From Flavobacteriales bacterium (lineage in GTDB: Bacteria; Bacteroidota; Bacteroidia; Flavobacteriales_E; Vicingaceae), in the NCBI GenBank assembly GCA_013359255.1, contig JABWCF010000004.1, positions 97,407 to 161,406 of the forward strand: 64,000 nucleotides of DNA, in the 5' to 3' direction. Position numbers and translations under genes: made by a program. Positions within the stretch are counted from its first letter, which is position 1. Every line of letters starts with the position of its first letter. Shown here piece after piece: positions 8,891 through 18,044 of this stretch. The notes beneath the pieces are model-generated. The model had not been told where the DNA came from. It made no database searches and saw only the letters and a list, made by a program, of their open reading frames with translations.

Positions 8891-9814
8891 CTAAAAGAAT
8901 CTTGGTGTTTTAACTGTAATAAAATCTTTGCCGAAATCGTAGCCTATCATAATTTCATGGCTACCCATATTATAATTTTTCATTTTTGAAACGGTAAAAT
9001 CGTAGGCATATCCTACTCTGAATCGTTGGTTTGCCTGATACTCAATAATTCCAACAACTGCATCGTTGCTTCTGTAAGAAACTCCAATCCATATCATATC
9101 CTTAAACATAGAACTCATGGTTATATCAACTTCGGCCGGAGCGTTTGTAACATATTTAACCAACATAGATGGTTTAAATTTAACTGTTTCACTAACTTCA
9201 AACACGTAGCCGGTTGTAAAAAACAGATGCCGCCTAAGAAATGAAGCTTTATTTAAATCTACATTAAAAGAATAGGCATGATCGTAGGCCAACAACGTAG
9301 GAATTGAAAGTCCTGCATAAAATTTTTCGGTATAGTAGTAAGAACCGAATCCAAAACGGGGCACAAACTGGCTAACTGCTCCTTGCAGATATACCTGATC
9401 GTTTTTATCCCAATATTTTAAATCACCAAAATCTGCGTTGTAATTAGAAAAACCCGCTTTTATTCCAAAAGATAATTTAGCATTTTCACTTACTTGCAAA
9501 TGATAGGCATAATTTCCATACACATCGGTTTTATTGGTAATTCCAATTCGGTCATTAACTGCCACAAGTCCTATTCCCATTTTATTATTTGCAATAGGAC
9601 CATCTACTGAAACTATTCCGGTTTTGGGTGCTCCTTCAAAATTTACCCATTGATTTCTGTAAAGCAACGAAGCACTAAAGTACTTGTGGCTTCCGGCATA
9701 GGCCGGATTAATAAACAAGCCATTAAACATATACTGGCTTATCATGGTTTCCTGCTGGGCATTGGTTTTCAGTGCAAAAATGCTAAGCAGAATAAATAAA
9801 ATTTTTGTTTTCAT
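8891..9814 (-). CDS. PorP/SprF family type IX secretion outer-membrane protein
   Basis: Signal peptide MKTKILFILLSIFALKTNAQ, then the family opening QQETMISQYMFNGLFINPAYAG and alternating beta strands to a C-terminal aromatic strand. At 307 residues it has the usual length for this outer-membrane barrel family. In Flavobacterium, SprF is needed for export and surface assembly of SprB, and its gene lies directly downstream of sprB. The same order is seen here: the SprB-repeat protein gene is 40 bases upstream and a PorE-like gene follows by 2 bases. Its expected role is to receive or retain the type B C-terminal domain of the upstream protein. Confidence 0.88.
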   Translation of the reverse strand: MKTKILFILLSIFALKTNAQQETMISQYMFNGLFINPAYAGSHKYFSASLLYRNQWVNFEGAPKTGIVSVDGPIANNKMGIGLVAVNDRIGITNKTDVYGNYAYHLQVSENAKLSFGIKAGFSNYNADFGDLKYWDKNDQVYLQGAVSQFVPRFGFGSYYYTEKFYAGLSIPTLLAYDHAYSFNVDLNKASFLRRHLFFTTGYVFEVSETVKFKPSMLVKYVTNAPAEVDITMSSMFKDMIWIGVSYRSNDAVVGIIEYQANQRFRVGYAYDFTVSKMKNYNMGSHEIMIGYDFGKDFITVKTPRFF

Positions 9815-9854
9815 AGTGTATGTTTTGTATTATCTATGTGTATTACTATATCTA

Positions 9855-12800
9855 TTATCTTCTCAAATCTATGTAACCTGTTAAAGTAATATCTTCTCCA
9901 TTAATTTTTAAAATGGCGAAATACGTTCCATCAGGCAATGGTTTTCCATTATTGTTTACTCCATTCCACTGATTGGCGTATCCACTAATGCTGTACACCT
10001 GATTACCCCATCTGTTAAAAATGGTCAGCACATTATCCGGATAGGCTTCTATTCCTTTGATTACAAAATAATCGTTACTACCATCAGCGTTTGGAGTAAA
10101 ACCGGTGGGCATTTCTAAAATATTTGGCTCTGTTAATGTAAAGGTACGTGCCAGTATACATCCCTTACTATCGGTTACGGTTAGTGTATATGCCCCTGCA
10201 TATAAGTTAAAGAGATCTTCTTTCGTTTCTCCATTCGACCATACGTAGGTGTATGAAGGTGTACCACCGGTTACTGTTATCTCAATAAATCCATCACTAG
10301 CCCCTGTTGCCGATATATTAAACTGATTGAAATAAGATGAAATATTTGCATCAATCGATAAAGAATCTGGTTCTCCAACAGTAAATGTGTCGGAAAAAGT
10401 GCAATTATTAGCATCGGTAACAAGCACAAAATATTTTCCGGCATTAATCTGTAATAAATCTTCGGTAGTTGCCCCGTTAGACCATAGATATTGATAAGGT
10501 TCTTTACCTTGAGATATACTTAAATTAATTCCTCCTGTATAAGATTCAAAACAGAGTGCATTATACACTTCTGTTGAAACAGTTAAATTAGAAGACCAAA
10601 CAATGGTATAAGAATCTGATTTAACACATCCATTTAAGTCTGTTACAATTACAGAGTAAGTACCGGCAAGAAGACCCGACAAATCTTCGGTGGTTGCAGA
10701 AGTACTCCACAGATAGTTGTATGGTAATGTTCCACCAGTAACTGTAATATCTATGCTTCCGCTATCTACTCCGTTGCATGTAATGTTACTTACGGAAGCA
10801 ACTATAAATAAAGAATCAGGTTGGGTTATGTTTATGCTTGCCGTATCTGAACAACCATTTACATCGGTTATGGTAACGATGTACACCCCTGCAGAAATAT
10901 TGCTTAAAGCAGGTGTAGTTGCGTTATTATTCCACAAATACGTATATCCTCCAGTTCCGCCTACAGCAGAAGAATTGGCACTACCATTATTGCTGCCGTA
11001 ACAACTTATATGCTGCCCATTATAATTGGAAGTTATTATAGCACTAGCAACTAGCGAATCGGGTTGTGTTAATGTTACGGAAGATGTATCGGCACAACCA
11101 TTAGCATCAGTTACAGTAACAAGATAAGTACCGGCCCCTATAGCATTTAAACTACTTTGTGTAGAACCGTTATTCCATAAATAAGTATATGCCAAAGTAC
11201 CCCCTAATGTTAAAGTTGATACGCTACCATCAGATAGACCAAAACAACTAATATGCTGCCCGTTATAATTTGAAGTAATGGTTGCTGTAATCGTTAAGGT
11301 ATCGGGTTGTGTTAAAACAATGAAAGAAGAATCTATACACCCATTTACATCTGTTACAATTACTTTAAATAAGCCTGTATCAAGAGAATTTATGGCAGGC
11401 GTGGTAGCACCATTACTCCAACTGTATGAATAGGCTTGTGTTCCTCCTATAACCGTTACATTGGCCGAGCCATCTTTGAATCCATAACATGAAATATTTT
11501 TCCCGTTATAGTTTGATGTGATTGTGGCTATAGCAACCAACGAATCGGGCTGGGTAATGACAACCGAGGCGGAGTCTACACAATTATTTGCATCGGCAAC
11601 AAGCACTATATATGTTCCGGTCAGCACACCGGTTAACGTATCTAAGGTAGTTCCGTTACTCCATAAATAACTATACGGTTGTGTGCCATCGGAAACTACT
11701 ACATCTGCACTACCATCAGCGTTTCCAAAGCAACTAATGGTTTGGCCATTATAATTTGAAGTTACCCATGCCGACACGTTCAGTTTAGTTGGCGAAGTAA
11801 TTGTTATGGAAGTTGTATCTTCACATCCGTTAACATCTGTTACCGTTAAAAGATATGTTCCGCTACCTACATTGGTTAAAGTATCCATTGTGCTTCCGTT
11901 CGACCATAGATAGGAATAAGGTTCAGTTCCTCCGATGGTTACTGACCCGGCAGAACCATTTGAAGAACCAAAACAAGCCACTCCGTACCCATTAAAATTA
12001 CTCGTAACAAAAGCAGCAACCTGCAAAGAATCGGGCTGCTTTACCAGTTCCATAATATTTGCCGTACAAGCGTTTAAGTCTGTAATTTGTAAAGTGTATT
12101 GTCCGCTTGGAATATTTAATAAATCTTGTGTAGTTGCACCTGTATTCCATAGATAGTTGTACGGAGGCATGCCACCTGCAACCGATACATCAATATTCCC
12201 GTCAGATAATCCAAAACAAGAAACATCATTCTTAAAACTTGAGGCCGTTAACAATGTTGGTTGTAAAATAGTTGTGTTTCCGCCCATCTGACATCCATTG
12301 GCATCTGTTACTACTACAGCATACAAACCTGTGTCAAGCCCAATTAAATCTTCAGCATTGCTTCCATTACTCCAACTGAACTGATAAGGAAAAGTGCCGC
12401 CAAGCACAGTCAATTCAATCGTTCCATTCAGGTATCCAAAACAAGTTACATGTTTAGGCGATAAACCGATACTTAAAGGCGATGGAGCGGTAATGGTAAA
12501 AGTTTTTAGTGTTATACAATTTCTGTTGTCTGTAACCTGAACCCAATAGTTGCCTGCCGAAAGATTTGTTACAAAAGAAGATGTGCTGCCCGTACTCCAT
12601 AAAAAAGTATAAGGGGGCAAGCCAAAAGAAGGTAAGGCAACTGCCGAACCCGTAGACGAACCCGCACAAGTTACATGATTAACGGCAATATCTACAATTA
12701 AATTCGGACATGGAGGTTCTAATATGGTTACACTATCTATAGCAGTGCAATTATTAAAATCGGTAACCACAACCGAGTACGTTCCTGCAAATAGATTGCT

Positions 12801-14867
12801 CGCTGTTTGATTGGTAGAACCATTGCTCCATAAAAAATTATAAACAGGTGTTCCTCCAAAGGGGTTTACTGTAGCTGAACCATCGTTTCCGCCTTGTGTA
12901 GTTACATTGGTAGAGGTTATTACATTATACAATTTGCTGGGTTGGGTTATGGTTGCCGTGCCGGTCTGAATACAACCATTGGCATCAATAACGGTTACGG
13001 TGTAGGTTCCAACTCCTAAATATTTTATGGTGTCGGTAGTTTGTCCACCCGGCTGCCATAAATAGTTGTATGGGGCCAATCCTCCGGAAGGAACAGCCGC
13101 AGCATACGTACCCATATCGCCAATGCCTCCATAACAAGCAATGTTTGTATTGGTTACGGATAAACTAAAACCATTGCACGCCAAATTATTTACTACCACA
13201 CTACCGGTTATTACACATCCATTAGCATCGGTTACACTTACCGTATGTATTCCGTAACAAAGATTTGTTGCAGTTGCTGTTACTTTTCCAGATGGCATCC
13301 ATAAGTAAGAATATGGTGACACTCCCCCAGTTATAATAGCTGTTGCAGAACCATTACATGTTCCATTATCTAACGTAGTGCTAAACGAAAGCGTAAGAGG
13401 TGAAGGTTCAATAACAACCGAAGTAGCTGTTTTTGATACACAACCATTTACATCGGTAACGTAAACGCTATATACCCCTTGCAAAACGTTAATTGAACTG
13501 CTCGTTTCACCCGTATTCCACGAATAGACATAAGGAGCATTACCTCCATTTATAGTAGGTGTAAGCGATACGCTATCTCCGGTACAGGCAAGCGATACAT
13601 TTCCAAGCGATACATCTATTGTATCCATTATTGTTACAAGTAATGTATCAGATTTATTAGTACATCCTCCTCCGCTTCCGGTTGATGTAAGTATAAGCGA
13701 AACTGAGCCATTAGATATATCGTTGATAGAAGGCATATAACTAGCATTTAAAAAAGAAGGACCGGGGTTAAACACCCCGCTACCGGTACTTGCCCAAATC
13801 CCCGTATTAGAATTTTGTATGTTTCCATTTAGATACACCAATGGATTGTTGGCACATTTCAATTGGTCTGCACCTGCATTAACTATAGGTATTTGCCCTT
13901 GTGTTACAGGAATAGAAATTTGATACCCGGGGCAAGAATTGGAGTTGTATAAGCCATCTCTTACCTCAAGTGTATATGTTGTTGGTGTGGTAGCAAAATA
14001 TGTGCTACCGGTTGCTAAAACTGTTCCTCCACTGTTTTTCCAATAATAAGTGTAATTTCCATCTCCACCTATTCCTGTGGCAGTTAACATTACTCCGCTG
14101 CCCGGACCTATGTTACAAAATGAAGCAGGATTAGGATTAGCACTTACTTTTAATGAGTCGTAAATAAAAACTCTTACCGTATCTTTTACTTGTAAAAGAA
14201 AACCACAAAAAGAGGCTAAAGGAAAACCTGTTATTTCATAATCTACATACGAAGGGGCATTAGAATCCGGGGTTACAACGGGTTCCAAACAATTTGTATT
14301 ACAACTTAAATATCCGTTGTATTGCCCTTGTGTACCAGGAAACACAGATGTCCAAGACACCGTATTTTGTTCAAAACCGATGGCTTCCAACTTTGCAGAG
14401 CATCCTTTTCTTACAGAAACATCTTGCAACGGCAGGGGCTTAGATATCGATTTGATTCTATATATATTGGCATTGTTACCCGGTTTACAAAAAGTAACAA
14501 TGTGAGGCCCTACACCGGTTAAACATACAGGTTTACCCACTGGAGTTTGATTACCGCAATTTACAAAGTAATATTCCGAACCATATGCAATAGCCCCGGT
14601 TACCATGTCTAACTCAATGGCTACCGCTGCTGTATCAAGTGTTACCTCAAAGGTTATGCATTGTGTATTTTGAGGAACACCGCAGCATTGGCTATTTCTA
14701 CTTAAATTGGGCGAATACCAAACACTATCAGGTGTGCCACTTAAATTGACTACATAATACGTTGAGTTTGTATTACACTGCGGGTAAGGGTTTACCGGAA
14801 GTAATTGCCCGAAAGAAAAATGGTTTAAACCAACCAATAAAACGAATAAAATTGCTACTTTCCTCAT
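9855..14867 (-). CDS. Giant SprB-repeat surface protein with type B type IX sorting domain
   Basis: About 1670 residues from ATG 14867, which gives the signal peptide MRKVAILFVLLVGLNHFSFG; an upstream TTG at 14891 is less likely. The N-terminal 400 residues are beta-rich without a clear family. About fifteen SprB-type repeats follow, each roughly 65-81 residues with the pattern C(F/Y)G..(D/N)GS...GG..PY.YLWSNG......GTY.V.VTD.NGC. The last 90 residues are the gliding-motility C-terminal domain: FTPNADGSNDYF, IFNRWGNQVY, LPDGTYFAI. SprB-like adhesins are exported by the type IX system and move on the cell surface during gliding. The PorP/SprF and PorE-like genes follow in the same operon. Motility itself cannot be inferred from this gene alone. 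Confidence 0.9.
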   Translation of the reverse strand: MRKVAILFVLLVGLNHFSFGQLLPVNPYPQCNTNSTYYVVNLSGTPDSVWYSPNLSRNSQCCGVPQNTQCITFEVTLDTAAVAIELDMVTGAIAYGSEYYFVNCGNQTPVGKPVCLTGVGPHIVTFCKPGNNANIYRIKSISKPLPLQDVSVRKGCSAKLEAIGFEQNTVSWTSVFPGTQGQYNGYLSCNTNCLEPVVTPDSNAPSYVDYEITGFPLASFCGFLLQVKDTVRVFIYDSLKVSANPNPASFCNIGPGSGVMLTATGIGGDGNYTYYWKNSGGTVLATGSTYFATTPTTYTLEVRDGLYNSNSCPGYQISIPVTQGQIPIVNAGADQLKCANNPLVYLNGNIQNSNTGIWASTGSGVFNPGPSFLNASYMPSINDISNGSVSLILTSTGSGGGCTNKSDTLLVTIMDTIDVSLGNVSLACTGDSVSLTPTINGGNAPYVYSWNTGETSSSINVLQGVYSVYVTDVNGCVSKTATSVVIEPSPLTLSFSTTLDNGTCNGSATAIITGGVSPYSYLWMPSGKVTATATNLCYGIHTVSVTDANGCVITGSVVVNNLACNGFSLSVTNTNIACYGGIGDMGTYAAAVPSGGLAPYNYLWQPGGQTTDTIKYLGVGTYTVTVIDANGCIQTGTATITQPSKLYNVITSTNVTTQGGNDGSATVNPFGGTPVYNFLWSNGSTNQTASNLFAGTYSVVVTDFNNCTAIDSVTILEPPCPNLIVDIAVNHVTCAGSSTGSAVALPSFGLPPYTFLWSTGSTSSFVTNLSAGNYWVQVTDNRNCITLKTFTITAPSPLSIGLSPKHVTCFGYLNGTIELTVLGGTFPYQFSWSNGSNAEDLIGLDTGLYAVVVTDANGCQMGGNTTILQPTLLTASSFKNDVSCFGLSDGNIDVSVAGGMPPYNYLWNTGATTQDLLNIPSGQYTLQITDLNACTANIMELVKQPDSLQVAAFVTSNFNGYGVACFGSSNGSAGSVTIGGTEPYSYLWSNGSTMDTLTNVGSGTYLLTVTDVNGCEDTTSITITSPTKLNVSAWVTSNYNGQTISCFGNADGSADVVVSDGTQPYSYLWSNGTTLDTLTGVLTGTYIVLVADANNCVDSASVVITQPDSLVAIATITSNYNGKNISCYGFKDGSANVTVIGGTQAYSYSWSNGATTPAINSLDTGLFKVIVTDVNGCIDSSFIVLTQPDTLTITATITSNYNGQHISCFGLSDGSVSTLTLGGTLAYTYLWNNGSTQSSLNAIGAGTYLVTVTDANGCADTSSVTLTQPDSLVASAIITSNYNGQHISCYGSNNGSANSSAVGGTGGYTYLWNNNATTPALSNISAGVYIVTITDVNGCSDTASINITQPDSLFIVASVSNITCNGVDSGSIDITVTGGTLPYNYLWSTSATTEDLSGLLAGTYSVIVTDLNGCVKSDSYTIVWSSNLTVSTEVYNALCFESYTGGINLSISQGKEPYQYLWSNGATTEDLLQINAGKYFVLVTDANNCTFSDTFTVGEPDSLSIDANISSYFNQFNISATGASDGFIEITVTGGTPSYTYVWSNGETKEDLFNLYAGAYTLTVTDSKGCILARTFTLTEPNILEMPTGFTPNADGSNDYFVIKGIEAYPDNVLTIFNRWGNQVYSISGYANQWNGVNNNGKPLPDGTYFAILKINGEDITLTGYIDLRR
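10792..12006 (-). repeat. Five tandem 243-bp repeats inside the SprB-like gene
   Basis: An anchor coding for (I/V)TSNxNGxxIxCxG recurs at 11001, 11244, 11487, 11730 and 11973, exactly 243 bases (81 residues) apart. The flanking repeats are shorter and more diverged, so this block looks like a recent in-frame amplification. Outer boundaries are approximate. Confidence 0.85.
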
Positions 14868-14985
14868 ATACTCCAAATTAATATGGGACAAATTACGCTT
14901 AATGGATTTTAGAAATAACTGATATTTTTCAGAAATGGCTATGTTTTTTCACAAACGCAAATATGATTGTTATCAAGAGTATGTA

Positions 14986-15543
14986 TTAAATATTGCTTTT
15001 CTTCTTATTTAAATAGGAAAACATAATTACATCAAAAGTAAAGTGGGCAGATGTTGCAGCCCAAATACCAAAATTCGAAAATAAGTATCCAAAACCAGCC
15101 GAGATAAAAACCATGTATATGCCATAAATACTAAGTTTCCAATCAAAAGGATTTAAATAACCGTGTATTGCCACAAAAACAATTGCCACCGGCCATAAAC
15201 CAAACAAAGGTTGCAAAGCTCCCCTAAACAGTATTTCTTCTCCAATGCCGGCACAAAAGGATAGAAATACTATTTCTTTTTTGCTAAGATTGATGGAATT
15301 TATTAATTCCGAATAATAATTATTGGTTTCTATTAGAAAAGGTAAACGAACTATTGTCACAGCTAGTAAGCCTGCTCCTGCACCAAAACTCAATCCAAAC
15401 ATTAATTGTGTTGCCGCTGTAGCACACCCCATAAAATGCTGTTCAACCGATGGATTAACCCACCAGTAGATAAACAAACATCCGATAGTACTGAAAACCA
15501 AAAGAGTAAACCAACCCAATAATATAATAGTTCTTCTATTCAT
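14986..15543 (-). CDS. CPBP family intramembrane metalloprotease
   Basis: A 185-residue membrane protein with about five hydrophobic helices and the CPBP (CAAX protease/bacteriocin-processing, Abi) signature: EExxxR at 102-107 (GEEILFRGAL), His127 in FVAIHGYLNP, and His167 in ATSAHFTFD. These Glu and His residues form the catalytic site of glutamate-type intramembrane proteases. The protein sits in the inner membrane; its substrate is unknown. It is a single gene with no close operon partner, 118 bases upstream of the SprB-like gene's start on the same strand. In bacteria this family includes maturation proteases and regulators, and nothing here decides between them. Confidence 0.85.
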   Translation of the reverse strand: MNRRTIILLGWFTLLVFSTIGCLFIYWWVNPSVEQHFMGCATAATQLMFGLSFGAGAGLLAVTIVRLPFLIETNNYYSELINSINLSKKEIVFLSFCAGIGEEILFRGALQPLFGLWPVAIVFVAIHGYLNPFDWKLSIYGIYMVFISAGFGYLFSNFGIWAATSAHFTFDVIMFSYLNKKKSNI

Positions 15544-15651
15544 ATTGCTAAATTATCTGTTTTTTTACACGGAAAATATTCTTCAGTAATTTAAATTCTA
15601 CTCTATAATTATAGAGAATTATTATTATTTTTTTATCTTTACAATCTACAT

Positions 15652-15659
15652 TACCTTTG
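15652..15659 (+). promoter_or_regulatory. -7 promoter element TACCTTTG for the first tandem lipoprotein
   Basis: Perfect TAnnTTTG, 24 bases upstream of ATG 15684, downstream of a very T/A-rich stretch. No clear TTG -33 box. Confidence 0.55.
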
Positions 15660-15683
15660 CTTTAAACTAAAAATATTTTAAAC

Positions 15684-16451
15684 ATGAAAAAATTAATTAT
15701 TTCTGCAATTGCTATTATTGTCGTTGCAACCACTTTTACAGCTTGTAAAAAAGGAAGTGGAGACCCTGGACTCTCTTTAAAATCAAGAAAAGGTCGTGTA
15801 ACCGGAGAATGGAAAGCCACTAAAATTGAAGTTAAATCCAACTCAAATAACACCTATTCTTCAGGAGGAAATTCTGACAACATGTCTTCCAACTCTACCA
15901 TGAAGGCTGAAAACGGAACAGCAACCTATTCTTCTACTGAAAATGACAATGGAGATATTACTACTGTAAATCTAACAGGTACCGTTGAATATACAATTAC
16001 CTTTGAAAAAGACGGAAGTTACAAAGCAAAATTTACTCGTAATTTAAACGGCACCACAGTAAATAGTGGTAACAGCATTAACACAAAAGTAAACTCAACA
16101 GAAGAAACGACCGGAGGGTGGAACTTTATTGGTGGACAGGAAAAAGATTACAAAAACAAAGAACGAATTCTGTTAAATATTTTAACTATTAAAGGATCTA
16201 CTACAACCGACTATGATATACCTGGTACAGGTGTTTATTCTTCAAAAAGTGAAACAGACGAAACTACATCCAGTGGTGAAAATACTGAAATTTGGGTGCT
16301 TACTTCTTTAAAAAATAAATCAATTGAAGCTACCGGCTCAGGAAAATCTACCTACAAATACACAGACTCATATTCTTATATGGGTAACAATGGTTCCGGT
16401 ACAGGCAACAATACCAGCGACTTTACTTTTACCATTACACTAGAACAATAA
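15684..16451 (+). CDS. Lipoprotein, paralogue of the next gene (unknown function)
   Basis: A 255-residue predicted lipoprotein: hydrophobic signal MKKLIISAIAIIVVATTFTA with the lipobox cysteine C21. The first 30 mature residues, CKKGSGDPGLSLKSRKGRV followed by GEWK, are nearly repeated in the next gene. The remainder is Ser/Thr/Asn-rich with predicted beta strands, resembling lipocalin-like small lipoproteins of Bacteroidota in which a GxW motif follows the lipobox region. It has its own promoter element upstream and a hairpin terminator 30 bases downstream, so it is a monocistronic unit. I do not recognise a defined family and propose no function beyond envelope localisation. Confidence 0.75.
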   Translation: MKKLIISAIAIIVVATTFTACKKGSGDPGLSLKSRKGRVTGEWKATKIEVKSNSNNTYSSGGNSDNMSSNSTMKAENGTATYSSTENDNGDITTVNLTGTVEYTITFEKDGSYKAKFTRNLNGTTVNSGNSINTKVNSTEETTGGWNFIGGQEKDYKNKERILLNILTIKGSTTTDYDIPGTGVYSSKSETDETTSSGENTEIWVLTSLKNKSIEATGSGKSTYKYTDSYSYMGNNGSGTGNNTSDFTFTITLEQ

Positions 16452-16481
16452 TACCCTAAGTAAAGCATATAAACATCTTTT

Positions 16482-16513
16482 AAAAAAAACTCCGGCAATA
16501 CCGGAGTTTTTTT
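16482..16513 (+). terminator. Intrinsic terminator after the first tandem lipoprotein
   Basis: A-run, stem CTCCGG/CCGGAG with loop CAATA, then a seven-T run. The hairpin is symmetric and could also act on the minus strand. Confidence 0.85.
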
Positions 16514-16569
16514 ATTACCTACTAAAGGGTACGCATTGATTGGTATTTTAAATATCATGCAGTTGATTG

Positions 16570-16600
16570 TTAATAAAATTAAATTGTTTTATTTTATTAA
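16570..16600. repeat. AT-only inverted repeat in the 305-base gap between the two lipoprotein genes
   Basis: TTAATAAAAT (16570-16579) is mirrored by ATTTTATTAA (16591-16600) around an 11-base spacer. The gap 16452-16756 otherwise holds the upstream gene's terminator, very AT-rich sequence with no credible ORF, and the promoter of the next gene near 16681-16710. The repeat may be an operator or simply low-complexity AT sequence. Confidence 0.35.
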
Positions 16601-16702
16601 TAGACAACACATTAACATCAATATAAACAATTAATAAACAAAAAATAACTACAAAATTGTTCATAAACATTCCGTTTTTTTTTGGAATAAAGAAAAAATA
16701 AT

Positions 16703-16710
16703 TACTTTTG
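16703..16710 (+). promoter_or_regulatory. Promoter of the second tandem lipoprotein (TACTTTTG, with TTTG at 16681)
   Basis: Perfect TAnnTTTG element, with TTTG at 16681-16684 separated by 18 bases. This fits the Bacteroidota -33/-7 arrangement. The ATG at 16757 lies 46 bases downstream. Confidence 0.65.
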
Positions 16711-16756
16711 CCGCACTTAAAATTTAAAAACCAATAAAAACTAAAATTTGAACACT

Positions 16757-17464
16757 ATGAAAAAATTAATTCTATCAGCTATTGCTATTGCTGTGGTAGC
16801 TTCAACTTTCACAAGTTGTAAAAAAGGTTCTGGAGACCCTGGTATTTCTTTTAAATCAAGAAAAGGCCGTGTTGAAGGCTCTTGGAAAATTACTGAATGG
16901 ATACAAAATGTAACTATCAACAATGGAGGTAACACTTCTACAGAAGAAACCAAAATAACTGATGCCGCTTACACCATGACTGAAAAAGAAGATGGAGATA
17001 CTTATGTAACTAATGGTACAGTACAAGCTCATACTATCAATTTCGATAAAAAAGGAGCATATGATTTAACACAAAATATCACTTTAACTTCTTCTTCTTT
17101 AAACGGTGGTACTCCAAACACTTATACCGAAGCTAACACAAGAACCTATTCTGAAAAAGGAACTTGGAACTTCTTAGGTAAAGTAGATGACTTCAAAAAT
17201 AAAGAAAGAATTGTTCTTAATGTAACTGAGTCTGTTTCTAACACATGGTCTTGGGAGTTAGTAGGAGGAAACATTAAATGGACAGAGTACAAAAACACTC
17301 AAAAATATGCTAATGGAGAAAGATCTAATGTTATGCATATAACTACTCTTAGAGGCAAAGAAATGGAACTTGACGGAGAGATTGATTCTTCTTCTTCTTC
17401 TACTGTTCCTGGTTCTAACACAAATTCTACAAAAGGAACTTGGTCTGCTAAATTAGCTCAATAG
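16757..17464 (+). CDS. Lipoprotein, paralogue of the preceding gene (unknown function)
   Basis: A 235-residue predicted lipoprotein starting at ATG 16757; a TTG nine bases upstream is also open, but the ATG aligns with the paralogue's start. The signal MKKLILSAIAIAVVASTFTS ends at C21. It shares CKKGSGDPG, F/LKSRKGRV and G-x-WK with the preceding gene, while the C-terminal 190 residues are only loosely similar: Ser/Thr/Asn-rich with a conserved TWNFLGKVDDFKNKERIVLN segment that corresponds to GWNFIGG plus KDYKNKERILLN in the paralogue. It has its own promoter and terminator. This is an old tandem duplication with a constrained N-terminus; function is unknown. Confidence 0.75.
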   Translation: MKKLILSAIAIAVVASTFTSCKKGSGDPGISFKSRKGRVEGSWKITEWIQNVTINNGGNTSTEETKITDAAYTMTEKEDGDTYVTNGTVQAHTINFDKKGAYDLTQNITLTSSSLNGGTPNTYTEANTRTYSEKGTWNFLGKVDDFKNKERIVLNVTESVSNTWSWELVGGNIKWTEYKNTQKYANGERSNVMHITTLRGKEMELDGEIDSSSSSTVPGSNTNSTKGTWSAKLAQ

Positions 17465-17484
17465 TAAAATCTTTAAATAAAATA

Positions 17485-17513
17485 AAAAAGCCCCGAATAT
17501 TCGGGGCTTTTTT
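17485..17513 (+). terminator. Intrinsic terminator after the second tandem lipoprotein
   Basis: Stem AAGCCCCGAA/TTCGGGGCTT with a minimal TA loop, flanked by A- and T-runs. It directly abuts the promoter element of the next gene. Confidence 0.88.
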
Positions 17514-17521
17514 ATTTTATT

Positions 17522-17529
17522 TAATTTCG
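17522..17529 (+). promoter_or_regulatory. -7 promoter element TAATTTCG for the DUF4920 gene
   Basis: Perfect TAnnTTYG, 17 bases before ATG 17547 and 8 bases after the upstream terminator's T-run. Confidence 0.5.
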
Positions 17530-17546
17530 CTGCAAAGAGATAAACT

Positions 17547-18044
17547 ATGAAAAAAATAGCCGGCATAATAATCATCATTTTTTTCTTTTCTTGTGCTAAC
17601 GAAACAAACAAAGAACAAGAGGCAACATCCAAAACCGACCTTAACGAATACTTTGGAGACACGATAAACCCTGCTGGAGCAATAACTACAAGTGAATTTC
17701 TTTCTAAAATAAAAGAAGTCGATTCTTTAGAAGTAAAGTTGGAAGCCAAAATATCTGAAGTATGCCAAAAGAAAGGATGTTGGATGGATTTGGATTTAGA
17801 AAACGGTGAAACAATGACGGTTCGCTTTAAAGATTACGGCTTTTTTGTACCTAAAAATGCTGATGGCAGAATGGCTGTTGTAGAAGGTTGGGCAAAAAAA
17901 GATACGACTACGGTAGAATTGCTTCGCCATTATGCAGAAGATGCCGGAAAATCGAAAGAAGAAGTAGAAGCCATAACAGAACCCGAAATAGGCTATTCAT
18001 TTGAAGCTCACGGTGTAGTAATTAAACCCAAGCCCGTTGAATAA
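17547..18044 (+). CDS. DUF4920 domain lipoprotein
   Basis: A 165-residue predicted lipoprotein: a very hydrophobic signal with six consecutive Ile/Phe residues and lipobox FFSC at C16. The domain shows YFGDTINPAGAI, VCQKKGCWMDL and RFKDYGFFVPKN, the conserved signature of DUF4920 proteins of Bacteroidota, including the paired cysteines of CQKKGC. The function of the family is not established; the cysteine pair and periplasmic location suggest metal or redox chemistry, which is an inference. Its stop overlaps the start of a c-heme lipoprotein gene by 8 bases, so the two are probably translated together. Confidence 0.8.
   Translation: MKKIAGIIIIIFFFSCANETNKEQEATSKTDLNEYFGDTINPAGAITTSEFLSKIKEVDSLEVKLEAKISEVCQKKGCWMDLDLENGETMTVRFKDYGFFVPKNADGRMAVVEGWAKKDTTTVELLRHYAEDAGKSKEEVEAITEPEIGYSFEAHGVVIKPKPVE

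Noticed and set aside
10792..12006. CRISPR array
   Set aside because: The repeats are 243 bases long, in frame and protein-coding, with no short direct repeats and spacers and no cas genes.
10717..12156. Plus-strand open frames of 70-95 codons opposite the SprB repeats
   Set aside because: They recur with the period of the repeats and are explained by the codon bias of the real minus-strand gene.
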